Origin: Mesorhizobium sp.
Lineage (GTDB): Bacteria > Pseudomonadota > Alphaproteobacteria > Rhizobiales > Rhizobiaceae
Length of the DNA stretch: 64,000 bases
Assembly: GCF_004962245.1 (NCBI RefSeq)
Contig: NZ_SUHQ01000014.1
Span: 124,001-188,000, forward strand
Reading direction: 5' to 3'
Each line of letters opens with the position of its first letter. Position 1 is the stretch's first letter. Made by a program: the position numbers and the translations under genes. Of this stretch, positions 1 through 9,442 are shown piece after piece. The notes under the pieces are model-generated. The model searched no databases and had not been told where the DNA came from. It saw only the letters and a program-made list of their open reading frames with translations.

Positions 1-1245
1 GAAACCGTGTCGGTCGATGAAGCCGTTGTCGAACTGCCATTCCGTTTTCCGGTGCAGTATGTGAACCGCCCCAATCTCGACTTTCGTGGTTTTACCGGCA
101 CGATTGCGTCCGGTTCGATCGCACCAGGCGACGAGGTTGTTGTCGCCAAATCCGGCAAGTCCTCCCATGTCCGGCGCATCGTCTCGCATGGCGGGGACCT
201 GAGCCAAGCGGTCGCCGGCCAGGCCATTACCCTCGTTCTCGACGACGAGGTCGAGGTCTCGCGCGGCAATATGCTGGTGTCGCCGTCGGCGCGGCCCCAG
301 GTCGCCGACCAGTTCGCCGCCAACATCGTCTGGTTCAACGAGCATGCGCTGCTGCCGGGCCGCTCCTACATCCTGCGAACCGAGACCGATCAGACCAGTG
401 CCACCGTCACCGACTTGAAATACCGCGTCAACGTCAACGACTTTGCCCATGAGGCGGCCAAGTCGCTCGAGATGAACGAGGTCGGCATCTGCAACATCTC
501 GACACGGGCGCCGATCGCCTTCGATATTTTCGCCGAGAACCGCACGACCGGCGCCTTCATCCTGATCGACCGCATCACCAACGCCACGGTCGGCGCTGGC
601 ATGATCCTGCATTCGCTGCGCCGCGCCGAAAACATCCACTGGCAATCGCTTGATGTCGGCAAGCATGGCCGCGCCGATATGAAGAACCAGCGGCCCGCCG
701 TGTTCTGGTTCACCGGGCTCTCGGGCTCCGGCAAATCGACCATCGCCAACCTGTTCGAGAAGAAGCTGTTCGCCACCGGCCGCCATACCTACATCCTGGA
801 TGGTGATAACGTCCGCCACGGCCTTAATCGCGATCTTGGTTTCACCGACGCCGACCGCGTAGAAAACATTCGCCGCGTGGCCGAAGTGGCGCGCCTGATG
901 GCCGATGCCGGGCTGATCGTCATCGTTTCCTTCATTTCGCCGTTCAGCGCCGAGCGGCGCATGGCCAGGGAATTGATGGCCGACGGTGAATTTATCGAGG
1001 TGTTTGTCGACACACCCTTCGAAGAATGCGCCAGACGCGATCCGAAGGGCCTCTATGCGCGGGCGTTGAACGGCGAAATCAAGAATTTCACCGGCGTGGA
1101 TTCACCATATGAAACCCCGGAAATGCCCGAAATCCATCTCAAGACACTCGGCAAATCTGCCGAAGAGATGGTAGAGGCCCTGGAACTCTGGCTGAATGAG
1201 CGCGACATTGCCGAAAACCAATACGATAGCGGCGGCGGCATCTGA
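1..1245 (+). CDS. cysNC: CysN/CysC bifunctional sulfate adenylyltransferase large subunit / APS kinase (5' partial)
   Basis: The reading frame is open from base 1, so the gene starts upstream of the window. The first ~215 codons are the C-terminal beta-barrel domains of the CysN GTPase, which makes adenylyl sulfate (APS) from ATP and sulfate with CysD. The rest is an APS kinase (CysC) that phosphorylates APS to PAPS. Its P-loop GLSGSGKST lies at 715-741, followed by the kinase segment [10 protein letters not shown]. The GTPase G-motifs of CysN lie outside the window. Fused CysNC is common in rhizobia, where it feeds cysteine synthesis and sulfated lipo-oligosaccharides. The 3' end overlaps cysQ by 50 nt, so the two are probably translationally coupled. 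This is a confident family call. Confidence 0.95.
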   Translation, partial: ETVSVDEAVVELPFRFPVQYVNRPNLDFRGFTGTIASGSIAPGDEVVVAKSGKSSHVRRIVSHGGDLSQAVAGQAITLVLDDEVEVSRGNMLVSPSARPQVADQFAANIVWFNEHALLPGRSYILRTETDQTSATVTDLKYRVNVNDFAHEAAKSLEMNEVGICNISTRAPIAFDIFAENRTTGAFILIDRITNATVGAGMILHSLRRAENIHWQSLDVGKHGRADMKNQRPAVFWFTGLSGSGKSTIANLFEKKLFATGRHTYILDGDNVRHGLNRDLGFTDADRVENIRRVAEVARLMADAGLIVIVSFISPFSAERRMARELMADGEFIEVFVDTPFEECARRDPKGLYARALNGEIKNFTGVDSPYETPEMPEIHLKTLGKSAEEMVEALELWLNERDIAENQYDSGGGI

Positions 1246-2044
1246 CGACGACTTGATACTCGGTGTGTTCGAGCACCTTGCCCTGGCCGCGGGGCGAGAG
1301 GTGATGCGCGCTTTCGAAGCCGGCTGCGCGGTCGATCAGAAGTCAGACAGTTCGCCGGTGACCGAGGCCGATCGCGAGAGCGAAGAGATCATCCTTGCCG
1401 GGTTGCGTGCCGCCTTTCCCGAGATTCCTTGCGTGGCTGAGGAAGAGGCGTCGGCTGGCATCGTTCCGCCTGACCTCGACGACGCCTTCTTCCTGGTGGA
1501 TCCGCTCGACGGTACCAAGGAATTCGTCAACCGAAGGACCGACTTCACCGTCAACATTGCGCTCATTCGCCGTGGCGCGCCGGAGATCGGTGTTGTCTTC
1601 GCGCCATGCACCGGCCGCTTCTTTTCCGGCCGGCCGGGCAGGGCGGAAGCAATTGAAGTCAATGACGACTACCAGATCATCGGTCGTCGGCCGATTTCGG
1701 CCAGGGCCGGTGTGGCGCCACTGACCATCGTTGCCAGCCGGTCGCACAATACGCCCGAGACGGAAGCCTATATCAGCACGGTGGGCGCTGCCGAGATCGT
1801 CTCGGTCGGCTCGTCGCTGAAATTCTGTCTTGTCGCCAGCGCCGAGGCCGACGTGTATCCGCGCTTCGGCCGCACCATGGAATGGGACACCGCAGCAGGT
1901 GACGCGGTGCTGCGCGCTGCCGGCGGCATGACGCGCACGCTAGACGGCCAACCGCTGGCCTACGGCAAGCGCAACCAGAGCGATGACGAGGACTTCGCCA
2001 ATCCGCATTTCATCGCCAGCGGCAAGTCCGCCAAATCCGCTTAG
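1196..2044 (+). CDS. cysQ: 3'(2'),5'-bisphosphate nucleotidase CysQ
   Basis: A 282-aa protein of the inositol monophosphatase superfamily. It removes the 3' phosphate of PAP/PAPS, recycling the by-product of sulfotransfer and controlling PAPS levels. Two metal-binding signatures are visible: DPLDGTKEF near residue 100, and the C-terminal [16 protein letters not shown]. An acidic EEEAS segment comes before the first. The ATG at 1196 lies inside cysNC in another frame. The resulting 50-nt overlap and the shared pathway suggest one operon. Length and motifs are normal for CysQ. Confidence 0.93.
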   Translation: MSATLPKTNTIAAAASDDDLILGVFEHLALAAGREVMRAFEAGCAVDQKSDSSPVTEADRESEEIILAGLRAAFPEIPCVAEEEASAGIVPPDLDDAFFLVDPLDGTKEFVNRRTDFTVNIALIRRGAPEIGVVFAPCTGRFFSGRPGRAEAIEVNDDYQIIGRRPISARAGVAPLTIVASRSHNTPETEAYISTVGAAEIVSVGSSLKFCLVASAEADVYPRFGRTMEWDTAAGDAVLRAAGGMTRTLDGQPLAYGKRNQSDDEDFANPHFIASGKSAKSA

Positions 2045-3581
2045 ATATGCAGCAAGGGGACAAGACTGGGTTTGCCACCGATCCGCCCTACGCGATGCTG
2101 CACCTACGCTCCGTCTGCCATCATTTGCCGGACGAGCCATGTTGCTCAAACGGCGGCGGAGCGGGTGAAGGGTGAAGGCGATCGTGCGCGCCCGTGCTGA
2201 GGCGATTCCGTGGGCAGCATCAGTATCGAGATCTACGGGGTTCCGCGCGGGGGGTCGAAGAGGTTAGCCTCCGTCCGGTAGGCGGACAATTGCAATTTCG
2301 CGCGCTGCCGCCAAGCGAGCCATCCCGCAGTATCCGAGGACGAGTTGGCTTATTTGCGCGTCAGAAAAGGGCGACAGCAGGCCATGGTGCTGTCTCTAAT
2401 TGCTACGGACGCCGGAGATATTCGCGCTTTGGAAGGCGGAACCAGCTCTGGAGAGGTCAACAACAGCGAAGTGACCTGCTGGTGCGCGACGGTCAGGCTA
2501 CCGTCGCAGAATACAAAGTTTTCATTGGATTCCGCCGGGGATTCTTCACCTGAGTAGCAATTTTTGGTAAGAACTCGCACGTAGAGTGCCTATATTGAAC
2601 CTACTTCGTGAGTTAATATGATCGGCGAAAGGTACTCTTGGCAATTATCAGTGGTCAATGCAATGGAAACGACTCTATTCAAAAAGTCCGTCAGGTGGCG
2701 CTGTCGCTTCAGATCTGATGGAAATGCGAGCAACAATTGCGCCCTCTGATTTGCGACATTGTCCAGTCGGCGGTTGCAGCTGGTTGGAGCCGAGAAGATG
2801 TTCTGATGACATTGATTGAGATCTCCTGGGGGATGCATGAGGAACGGCACGCAGGAGTCTTACGCACTTGCGCGAAGGTCAGGAGCTCTTCAAGCGTCGG
2901 ACGCGGCGCGGGCCGCGGCGTCATGATGCGCCAACCATCCCGCTCAAAAATACGGTGATGTTCGCCAGTAGCAAAGAGCGTGTGGGGCAACGGCACGGCG
3001 AGCTAATACGCATCGATTAGGGCGCTGTAGCCGGCCAGTGTCGCCTTCTCAGGAAGGCGGGTCTCCTGAAAAACGTAATAGCGTCTGAAAATTGATGCTG
3101 ATCTGGGGCTTTCATGAAATTTGTGTTTGGAAGCCGAAATTTGAAGTGCCTAGCCCCATAAAAACCAATCCCGAGCGCTATTCGAGCGTATCCTCGAAAT
3201 TGCTGACGGAAGCGCGCACGCCGTCGATCTCGACAAAGGCGAGTTGTTCCACCTTTCGGAAGCCCCCGCAATCACAAGACCGGTTTGTCAGTATTGAAGA
3301 TTTCGACGCTTTCGGCATGGACGGTCTTGTTCTCCCCTGAATTCCGCGCCGCTTTCGCGTCCTTGCCCCGCGTCCACCATCCGAAATTAAGTGTTTCCGG
3401 CGCGACGAAATACCTACCCTCAGTCGCCGGTTAGGCTGTGGCCCAAGAACAGGTTCTTCTTTGGCTACGTTTCAGTGAGCGGCAGTAAGCCGCCAGCCTC
3501 AACCCATCTTGCTCTCCTGATGGACGTTGCCATCACGTGTTGGCGTTGTTATATTTACGTCTACACAAAGGAGAATTCGCT
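2045..3581. other. 1.5-kb decayed intergenic stretch with coding remnants
   Basis: No intact recognisable gene. Short open stretches exist on both strands but none has a full family signature. Around 2740-2860 (+) an open stretch encodes a helical segment starting CDIVQSAVAAGWSREDVL, resembling small rhizobial hypothetical proteins. On the minus strand, 2996-2709 begins MPLPHTLFATGEHHRIFERD and then degenerates. At about 3245-3188 (-) a fragment reads VEIDGVRASVSNFEDTLE before a stop. The region is more AT-rich than its flanks and lies between chromosomal cysQ and a toxin-antitoxin pair. I read it as the residue of old insertions and deletions. None of the fragments is called as a gene. Confidence 0.45.
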
Positions 3582-3821
3582 ATGCCGCTCAACATTCGCA
3601 GTGAAGAGGTAAACACGCTTGCCGAAAAGCTGGCGACGCGCACTCGCTTGAACAAGACGGCTGCCGTGAAGCTGGCCCTGGAGAACGAGTTGCGGCGTGC
3701 CGAGGAGGCGATCCCTCTTTGGGAGCGGCTGAAGCCTTTGCGCGAGAAGATCGCGGCCTATCCGGACACCGGCCTTGCGGCCGACAGAGCGTTTTTCGAT
3801 GACCTCAGCGGTGACTACTAA
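3582..3821 (+). CDS. vapB: VapB-type antitoxin
   Basis: A 79-aa Rv0623/PSK-type antitoxin. The N-terminus MPLNIRSEEVNTLAEKLA is the DNA-binding segment of this family. The helical region that follows and the acidic C-terminus would wrap the toxin. The ATG at 3582 is preferred over the longer in-frame opening because a strong Shine-Dalgarno (AAAGGAG) sits about 7 nt upstream. The stop overlaps the toxin start as TAATG, which is typical of translationally coupled vapBC. The complex normally represses its own promoter. It stands beside a second, damaged vapBC locus on the opposite strand. Confidence 0.88.
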   Translation: MPLNIRSEEVNTLAEKLATRTRLNKTAAVKLALENELRRAEEAIPLWERLKPLREKIAAYPDTGLAADRAFFDDLSGDY

Positions 3822-4249
3822 TGTTCGTCGATGCGTCGGCAATCATCGCCATTATGACGGAAGAGCCTGAGGCCGAGGACCTCGCGGCGGCGCTCGATGC
3901 TGCGCGCTCGCCGCAGCCGATCACATCGGTCGTGGCTGCATGGGAAGCGACTGTTGGGCTGTTTCGCAAAAAGCGCATTCCCATAATAGAAGCTGAAGCG
4001 CGAGTGCAGGAGTTCCTGGAAACGGCTGGGGTCCAGGTTCTGGCGATTTCGAGCCGTGAGTTGACCGCCGCGCTGCAAGCCTTCGATCGCTATGGACGGC
4101 ACCGCTATCCGGACGCTGAACGGAATAGTGCGCTCAATCTCGCCGACTGCTTCCACTATGCCACGGCGAAATCCTACAAGGCGCCGATCCTGACCATAGA
4201 TGCGGGATTTGCGCTTACCGATGTCGCGACTGTGGGTGCAAAGACCTGA
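3821..4249 (+). CDS. vapC: VapC-type PIN-domain ribonuclease toxin
   Basis: A 142-aa PIN-domain protein, a Mg2+-dependent endoribonuclease of the VapC family, typically directed at tRNA or rRNA. All four acidic active-site positions are present: Asp4 (MFVDASA), Glu42 (AAWEA), Asp109 (NLADCF) and Asp127 (TIDAGF). The toxin therefore looks functional, unlike the second locus at 4.5-4.9 kb. It overlaps vapB by one base. The target cannot be inferred from the sequence. Confidence 0.9.
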   Translation: MFVDASAIIAIMTEEPEAEDLAAALDAARSPQPITSVVAAWEATVGLFRKKRIPIIEAEARVQEFLETAGVQVLAISSRELTAALQAFDRYGRHRYPDAERNSALNLADCFHYATAKSYKAPILTIDAGFALTDVATVGAKT

Positions 4250-4483
4250 GATCTCGAAAGGGAAGGACGGCTTTCGCCATGTGCGGGGAAAACGCGGCGT
4301 CGCAACAGGATTTAACGAAACGAACTCGTTGAAGTAGCACTCGAACACCTCACGAATTTGGCTGATACACAGATCGGGCTGGCGGCCTGTGGCCCTAGAT
4401 GCGCCATTGGGGCCCGGGCCAGCACGACCAAGTCACAGTGGTCCATGACGGAAGCAGGCGATGGTGCGATGCTCATCAACGCC

Positions 4484-4866
4484 TCACGCCGCTGGATTAT
4501 CGGTTTGCGAAAAGTCGTTACCCTTGTAGAGCAACGGCTCTCCGGTCAGCGCGGCGAGTGCATAGGAGAAGCCATCGCCGAAATTGAGGCGGGCGGGATG
4601 GCGCCCCTTGCCGTAACGGCGCCATGCGCGACGGGCTTGATCGGCATGCTCGGGTTCGACTGCGACGAGCTCGACACCGCCTTGTGCAGCCATAGATCGA
4701 GCTCGCTGCCGCCCGGCTCTCCGAGGCGGGTCTCAATCACCATAGCGGCCTCAAGCACAGTTGCGGCCGCGATGAGGCGGACGGGATCGTCAGCGATGCG
4801 CTGCTCAATGGAAGGCGCCTCAGGTTCGTTGAGTGCGATCGCGACAATTGCCGAAGTGTGGATGAC
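4484..4866 (-). pseudogene. Inactivated VapC-type PIN toxin
   Basis: A conceptual PIN-domain protein downstream of an intact vapB on the minus strand. Its frame begins [18 protein letters not shown] and runs to LDLWLHKA. It continues one frame over as [17 protein letters not shown] to the stop at 4484. Three lesions are visible. There is no ATG, GTG or TTG start where one should follow vapB. The catalytic Asp of the N-terminal VIDTSA motif is His. A one-base loss near 4680 (GCGGTG where GCGGGTG would keep frame) splits the gene. The central Glu (VLEAAM) and the NFGD aspartate remain. The toxin is most likely dead. Confidence 0.8.
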
Positions 4867-5123
4867 CTTGAGTTCGGCAGCCCGTACTCGTCGTAGCCGA
4901 TGATCTCGTCGGCGCTACGATTGTCGAGGACGGGTAGGGCGCTCCAGCGTCGCCGGCTAGCGGCGAGATCCTCCAGAAGTGCGGCCTTACGGGCGTCAGA
5001 GCCGATGCGGCGCAGCCGCTCCTCAAGTGCACGCCTGGTAGCAATTGTGATCGTCTCGCCAGTGCGCTCGGCGAGGGTGCGGGCGAGCTGTTCGGTCTCG
5101 GGGTCTTTGATGCTCAGTGCCAT
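4737..5123 (-). CDS. VapB-type antitoxin with read-through tail
   Basis: The start [20 protein letters not shown] and the ending [11 protein letters not shown] are those of an ~84-aa Rv0623/PSK-type VapB. ATG 5123 follows a purine-rich GGAACC stretch and beats the upstream opening to 5261, which adds nothing family-like. In a normal locus a stop would come just after GLPN, at about 4870. Here that stop is gone, so the frame runs on to 4737 across the dead vapC, adding a non-homologous ~44-aa tail. The antitoxin core is intact. It could still bind its operator or cross-neutralise related VapC toxins, but the tail may destabilise it. Confidence 0.72.
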   Translation of the reverse strand: MALSIKDPETEQLARTLAERTGETITIATRRALEERLRRIGSDARKAALLEDLAASRRRWSALPVLDNRSADEIIGYDEYGLPNSRSSTLRQLSRSHSTNLRRLPLSSASLTIPSASSRPQLCLRPLW

Positions 5124-5278
5124 TGGAGGTTCCAAGGTACCGAGTTGTCGATATTCTGCCAATATAGCGCATCCACAGGGCGCAGCATGGTCAGTGAAGG
5201 CGAGGCGACACAAGGCAGGCTGGCGGGCGAATCCGTTCAGACACATCCAATGTAGATGCAACGGGCTCTGAAGACACC

Positions 5279-6421
5279 TTAAGCGGCGGCTACGTGCGCC
5301 GAATTAGACCCGATATAGTTGCGGATCGTCTCGATGATCCGGTCCTGGTCCGCCTCGCTCAGATAAGGATGCATCGGCAGGCACAGGATGCGCTGCGGCA
5401 GCTCCTCCGAAACGGCAAGACCCGTCGGCGTGCGCGGATAGCCGCGGTAGGCGATCTGGCTATGCAGGGGTTTCACATAATAGATGACCGAGGGAATGCC
5501 CTTTTCCCCGAGATGCACCTTCAGCCCGTCGCGCTTCGGCGTCTCGATGGCATATTGCGCCCACGCTGAACGGCCGCCATCCAGGTTGCGCGCCACCTTG
5601 ACGATGTCGCCGAGGCCTTCGGCGTAACGATTGGCGACCGCTTGCCGGGCAGCCATCTCGTCTTCGAGAATGGCCAGCTTCTCGATCAGGATCGCCGCCT
5701 GCAACGTGTCGAGCCGCGAATTGATGCCGACGCGGACGTTGTCGTACTGGGTTTCGCCCTTGCCGTGGAAGGCGAACGAGCGGAGCTGTTCGGCCAGCGC
5801 ATCGTCATTGGTGAACATCGCACCGCCATCGCCATAACAGCCGAGCGGTTTTGCCGGGTAGAAGCTGGTCGAGCCGACCGCACCGAACGAACCGCACATC
5901 TTGCCGTCGATCGAGCCGCCGATCGCCTGCGCGGCATCCTCGATCACCATAAGCCCTTCGCGGTTGGCGATCGCCATGATCGCCTCGTAGTCGGCTGCGA
6001 GCCCGAACAGGTCGACCGGAATGATCGCCCTTGGCTTCAGCCGGCCTTCCGCCTTGATCATGGCGATGGCCGCCTCGAGGCTGGCGACATCGATATTGTA
6101 GGTATTGGGATCGACGTCGACGAAAACCGGCTCGGCCTTGGCCAGCGCCACCACTTCCGCAGTGGCGGCGAAGGTGAAGCTTGGCACGAACACCGCGTCA
6201 CCCGGGCCGATGCCGGCCGCAAACAATGGCAGCAGCAGCGCATCGGTGCCGTTGGCGCAGGCGACGACATGTTTGGTGCCGACATAGGCCGCGAGCTTGC
6301 TTTCGAATTCGGTAACCTCAGGTCCCAGAATATAGCGTCCCTCGTCGACGACGCGGTCGATGGCTGCCTTCAGCCTGTCGCGGATTCGTTCGCGCTGCGC
6401 GCCAAGATCGATGAACTGCAT
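5279..6421 (-). CDS. DegT/DnrJ/EryC1/StrS-family PLP sugar aminotransferase
   Basis: A 380-aa fold-type I aminotransferase of the DegT/ArnB family. These enzymes transaminate nucleotide-linked keto-sugars for O-antigen, capsule or secondary-metabolite sugars. Visible features: an N-terminal FIDLGAQ, the PLP-contacting GTDALLLPL, the EDAAQAIG loop whose Asp pairs with the pyridine nitrogen, and the Schiff-base Lys in [15 protein letters not shown]. Length matches the family. The neighbours are not other sugar-nucleotide genes, so the substrate is unknown. WbpE/VioA-like roles are possible. It is transcribed alone, 244 nt downstream of the fructokinase gene stop on the same strand. Confidence 0.88.
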   Translation of the reverse strand: MQFIDLGAQRERIRDRLKAAIDRVVDEGRYILGPEVTEFESKLAAYVGTKHVVACANGTDALLLPLFAAGIGPGDAVFVPSFTFAATAEVVALAKAEPVFVDVDPNTYNIDVASLEAAIAMIKAEGRLKPRAIIPVDLFGLAADYEAIMAIANREGLMVIEDAAQAIGGSIDGKMCGSFGAVGSTSFYPAKPLGCYGDGGAMFTNDDALAEQLRSFAFHGKGETQYDNVRVGINSRLDTLQAAILIEKLAILEDEMAARQAVANRYAEGLGDIVKVARNLDGGRSAWAQYAIETPKRDGLKVHLGEKGIPSVIYYVKPLHSQIAYRGYPRTPTGLAVSEELPQRILCLPMHPYLSEADQDRIIETIRNYIGSNSAHVAAA

Positions 6422-6665
6422 GTCGGCCTCAAAAGGTCCTAGCCAGATAACCGGCCGCTGGTAGCAGACTTGGCGCGGCCGAGAAACCCGCGCGGTTAAA
6501 ACCGCGAATTGCTCAAGTGTCGCAGTCTGTTACCTCTGATTTTCGACGTATCCTTGAAGATGCCGGAAATCCGGGCTTCGTCGGGCATTATACGCTCTTC
6601 ATATCGCATCGCGCCCGGCCGGCGAAACATAAAGTGATCGGCATGCGGGGCGCATCGTCGTCCAA

Positions 6666-7589
6666 TCAGGCGATTTCATGCCGCCAGGGCGGATTAGCGC
6701 CGGCCCGCGACACGGTCACCGCCGCAGCCTTGGCGCCGAGCGCCAGCGCCTTGTGGATGGCGTCTTCCGGCAGATCGGCGATCGCCTCCTTCGACAGCAG
6801 GCCCTGCTCGTGCAGCGAGGCCAGGATGCCGGCGTTGAACGTGTCTCCGGCGCCGACCGTATCGACCACCTTGACCTTGTCCGGCACGACCGTGACCTTG
6901 TGGCCCTTGCTGTAGCCGGTGGCGCCTTCGCTGCCATGGGTGACGACGATCAGCGTCGGGCCGCGATCCAGCCAGTTGCGAACGACGTCCTCGTGCGAGC
7001 CGGCTTCGTCGAACCAGTTGAGGTCCTCGTCCGACAGCTTCACGATGTCGGCCATGGCCATCATGGAGCGGATGCGCCTGAGGTGCCTGGCCTTGTCCGG
7101 GATGAAATTCGGCCGGATGTTGGGGTCGAGCATCATGACGCGACGGCTGTGCTCGCGCCGCATGAATTCCTCATAGGCCGATCCGGCCGGCTCCGAGATC
7201 AGGCTTATGGCGCCGAAAAGCATGGCTTCGATCTCGCTGCCGAGCTCCGGCAGGTCTTCAATGGTCAGCATGCGACCAGCCGTGTTCTCGTCGTAAAAAG
7301 TGTAGGTCGCCTGGCCGTTGGTGAGCCGCACGAAGGCGAGCGTGGTCGGAAGGGGCGATGTATGCGCATATGTGGAGCTGACCTTGCTTGCCCCCAGCGC
7401 TTCCCGGAGCTGACCGCCGAACAGATCCGACGACAGGCCGGAAAAGAAACCGGCGGGCGCTCCCAGCCGGCCAAGTGCGATTGCCGTGTTGAACACCGCG
7501 CCGCCGACATAGGGGGCAAAGGCCGGCTCGCCCTCCGTCGTGGTGCGCGGCAGCATGTCGATCAGGGCTTCGCCGCAACAGAGGATCAT
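6666..7589 (-). CDS. frk: PfkB-family fructokinase
   Basis: A 307-aa ribokinase-fold sugar kinase. The N-terminus ILCCGEALIDMLPR and the C-terminal signature DTVGAGDTFNAG, which holds the catalytic base Asp, are PfkB hallmarks. GEALIDM and the lack of ribokinase-specific segments favour fructokinase, making fructose-6-phosphate from fructose. The context supports this: it is the last gene of a minus-strand run of ROK regulator, FucU and kinase, divergent from the fructose transporter frcBCA. It overlaps the upstream fucU frame by 4 nt (ATGA). Confidence 0.87.
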   Translation of the reverse strand: MILCCGEALIDMLPRTTTEGEPAFAPYVGGAVFNTAIALGRLGAPAGFFSGLSSDLFGGQLREALGASKVSSTYAHTSPLPTTLAFVRLTNGQATYTFYDENTAGRMLTIEDLPELGSEIEAMLFGAISLISEPAGSAYEEFMRREHSRRVMMLDPNIRPNFIPDKARHLRRIRSMMAMADIVKLSDEDLNWFDEAGSHEDVVRNWLDRGPTLIVVTHGSEGATGYSKGHKVTVVPDKVKVVDTVGAGDTFNAGILASLHEQGLLSKEAIADLPEDAIHKALALGAKAAAVTVSRAGANPPWRHEIA

Positions 7590-8027
7590 GATTTCCTGTT
7601 CTCCGGCGGATAGATTACATCCTTGCGGATGATGATGTTGGCGTAGAGCCGCGGCTCGCCTGTCGCGACGATCGCGTGCGAAAACCTGACCTCTAGATAG
7701 AAGTCGGCGCCGGCAAGCGCAACCACCTTGCGGCCTGGCGCGCGCTTCGCGCAGATCGCATCCATCTCGTGATGAGCGGGATCGGCAAGCAAGGAATCAC
7801 CTTTGAACGGAGGCGCGAAACAGCGCTTCCGGCACTGCGTCATCGACAGGCAATGTGCTGACGTCGAGCATCGGAACAAGGTGACGGCCGTCGGCGCGGA
7901 TGAGCCGGGTTGCCTGCTCCTCAGCCGGACGGTTCGCGTCAACAAAAGCGATCTCGTCGCTATGGCCCAGGGCACGCAGCGTCGCCAGCAGATACGAAGC
8001 GAGCAGGGCTGGGATTCCGATCAGCAT
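7586..8027 (-). pseudogene. FucU/RbsD-family sugar mutarotase, frameshifted
   Basis: FucU/RbsD proteins interconvert sugar anomers before phosphorylation. Here the N-terminal half (MLIGIPALLASYLLATLRAL, then GHSDEIAFVDAN with the family's catalytic His) is in one frame and ends FRASVQR-stop at about 7797. The C-terminal half (KGDSLLADPAHHEMDAICAK to FYLEVRFSHAIVATGEPRLY) continues in the next frame to 7586. One extra T in GCCTCCGTTCAAAGG near 7803 explains the break. The start ATG 8027 abuts the ROK regulator stop (TGA|ATG), and the end overlaps frk by 4 nt. It is a disrupted gene unless the extra base is a sequencing error. Confidence 0.8.
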
Positions 8028-9254
8028 TCAGGTGCTCCTGGAAATCATGGTCGAACCGATGAGGAAGCGCTCGGAAAGCGGCAGGCTGGCGCCGCCCAGG
8101 GCACGTGCATGAATGCCAACAGTCCCCTCGCGAACGGCTGGGAGCTTCAAGCCTTCGCCGTCGATCTTGCCTATCGCTTCGATAACGGCATTGACGAGCC
8201 GGCGTCGCACGGCCTTCGGCATCCATCCGTCGATCACCGCTGCCTCGAAATCGATTACCGAGCACGCCGCCACGATGGCATAGGCGAGCGCCTGTGCGGC
8301 GCAGGCGATCCAGTCGTCGAGCTCGACGCCGATCTCGCCCCAATCCTCCGGTGACGTCCACAGATGCGAGGCCTCGACGCCGCGCGCGTTGAGCGCCTTT
8401 TCCAGCATGGCGATCGATGCCACGTCGATCAATTGGGTCGGCTTGCCATCCGGTCCGGGCACCGGCATCGAACCCAGCGCGCCGGCATTGCCGGTCGGCC
8501 CCCCGAAAAGGTGACCGTTCAGCACGATGCCGCCGCCGGCGAAGGCACCGATATAGAAATAGACGAAGTCGCGCGCCGCGCCCGCCTTGCCGAACACCAG
8601 TTCGGCGCCGCAGGCCGAGGTGGCGTCGTTCTGCAGGTAGACCGGGAACTCGCACTGCGCCTGGATGTCGGCGCGGATGTCGCGGTGGCGCCATTCGTCC
8701 ATGAAGTCGCGCGGCGCACCGGCCGTATCGGCCCAGTTCCACAATTCGAACGGCATGGCGATGCCAAGTCCTGCAATGCGCTTATCCTGCGCCGGGGTGA
8801 GTTCGCCGCGCATCGTCTTCATGCCGGAGGTGACGAATTCGACCGTCTCGCGCGGCGCCGGATAGCGGTAGGAATGCTGCAGCATGGAGCGCACGTTGCC
8901 GAGGAAATCGATCAGCACGAGTTCGGCGCTGCGACGGCCGATCTTCAGGCCGATGAAATAGGCGCCATCGGGATTGAGCGCCATCGGAATGGAAGGTTGG
9001 CCGATCTTGCCGCGCAACGGCGCCTGGCGGACCAGGAGGTTGTCCACCTCGAGCTCGCGCATGATGACGGAAACCGTCTGGGCCGAAAGTCCGGTCATGC
9101 GCGCAATGTCGGACTTGGCCAGGCTGCCGTGCTGACGCACGAGCGACAGCACCAGCCGCTCATTGTGGTCGCGCATGCCGCTCTGGTTGGTGCCGCGATG
9201 AATTCGGCTTTCGGCTGCCTCGGGCGAACCGTGCCTTGTAATGCCGGTCTCCAC
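8028..9254 (-). CDS. ROK-family transcriptional regulator, probably controlling fructose uptake
   Basis: A 408-aa protein with an N-terminal winged HTH (about residues 30-75, AKSDIARMTGLSAQTVSVIM) and a C-terminal ROK sugar-kinase-like domain (IGLKIGRRSAELVLIDF, later AGGGIVLNGHLFGG). The zinc-finger signature CxCGxxGCxE common in ROK proteins is not visible; GSMPVPGPDGKP stands nearby instead. The GTG start at 9254 follows GGGAGGAACAGGG. It is divergent from frcBCA across a strong palindrome and co-oriented with fucU and frk. By analogy with the rhizobial frc system it probably represses transport and kinase genes until fructose or a derivative binds. Confidence 0.87.
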   Translation of the reverse strand: METGITRHGSPEAAESRIHRGTNQSGMRDHNERLVLSLVRQHGSLAKSDIARMTGLSAQTVSVIMRELEVDNLLVRQAPLRGKIGQPSIPMALNPDGAYFIGLKIGRRSAELVLIDFLGNVRSMLQHSYRYPAPRETVEFVTSGMKTMRGELTPAQDKRIAGLGIAMPFELWNWADTAGAPRDFMDEWRHRDIRADIQAQCEFPVYLQNDATSACGAELVFGKAGAARDFVYFYIGAFAGGGIVLNGHLFGGPTGNAGALGSMPVPGPDGKPTQLIDVASIAMLEKALNARGVEASHLWTSPEDWGEIGVELDDWIACAAQALAYAIVAACSVIDFEAAVIDGWMPKAVRRRLVNAVIEAIGKIDGEGLKLPAVREGTVGIHARALGGASLPLSERFLIGSTMISRST

Positions 9255-9315
9255 CCCTGTTCCTCCCGTCGGTTTCCCCTCAATGCTTTTGGGCCAGAAT
9301 GGGTGAACGATGCGA

Positions 9316-9357
9316 CGCTGTCAATAATAAATAAGAGTGATTTAATTATTGACAGCG
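9316..9357. promoter_or_regulatory. Palindromic operator over divergent promoters (ROK gene / frcB)
   Basis: A perfect inverted repeat, CGCTGTCAATAAT (9316-9328) and ATTATTGACAGCG (9345-9357), with a 16-nt spacer in an AT-rich gap. Each arm contains TTGACA reading outward. On the plus strand TTGACA (9349-9354) is followed 15 nt later by TATTGT (9370-9375). The minus-strand copy points at the ROK gene. A protein bound here would cover both -35 boxes, which fits a ROK autorepressor and operon repressor. Confidence 0.7.
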
Positions 9358-9442
9358 ACCTCGCTCTGGTATTGTGTTGGGGCAGGCGTCCACGCTGGGA
9401 AAATCGTCCGGATGCCGAAATGGATCCACTGGGAGGAAAATC

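Noticed and set aside
4358..4903. 181-codon plus-strand open frame
   Set aside because: It is the complement of the vapC remnant and vapB tail; the minus strand carries the recognisable PIN and VapB sequences.
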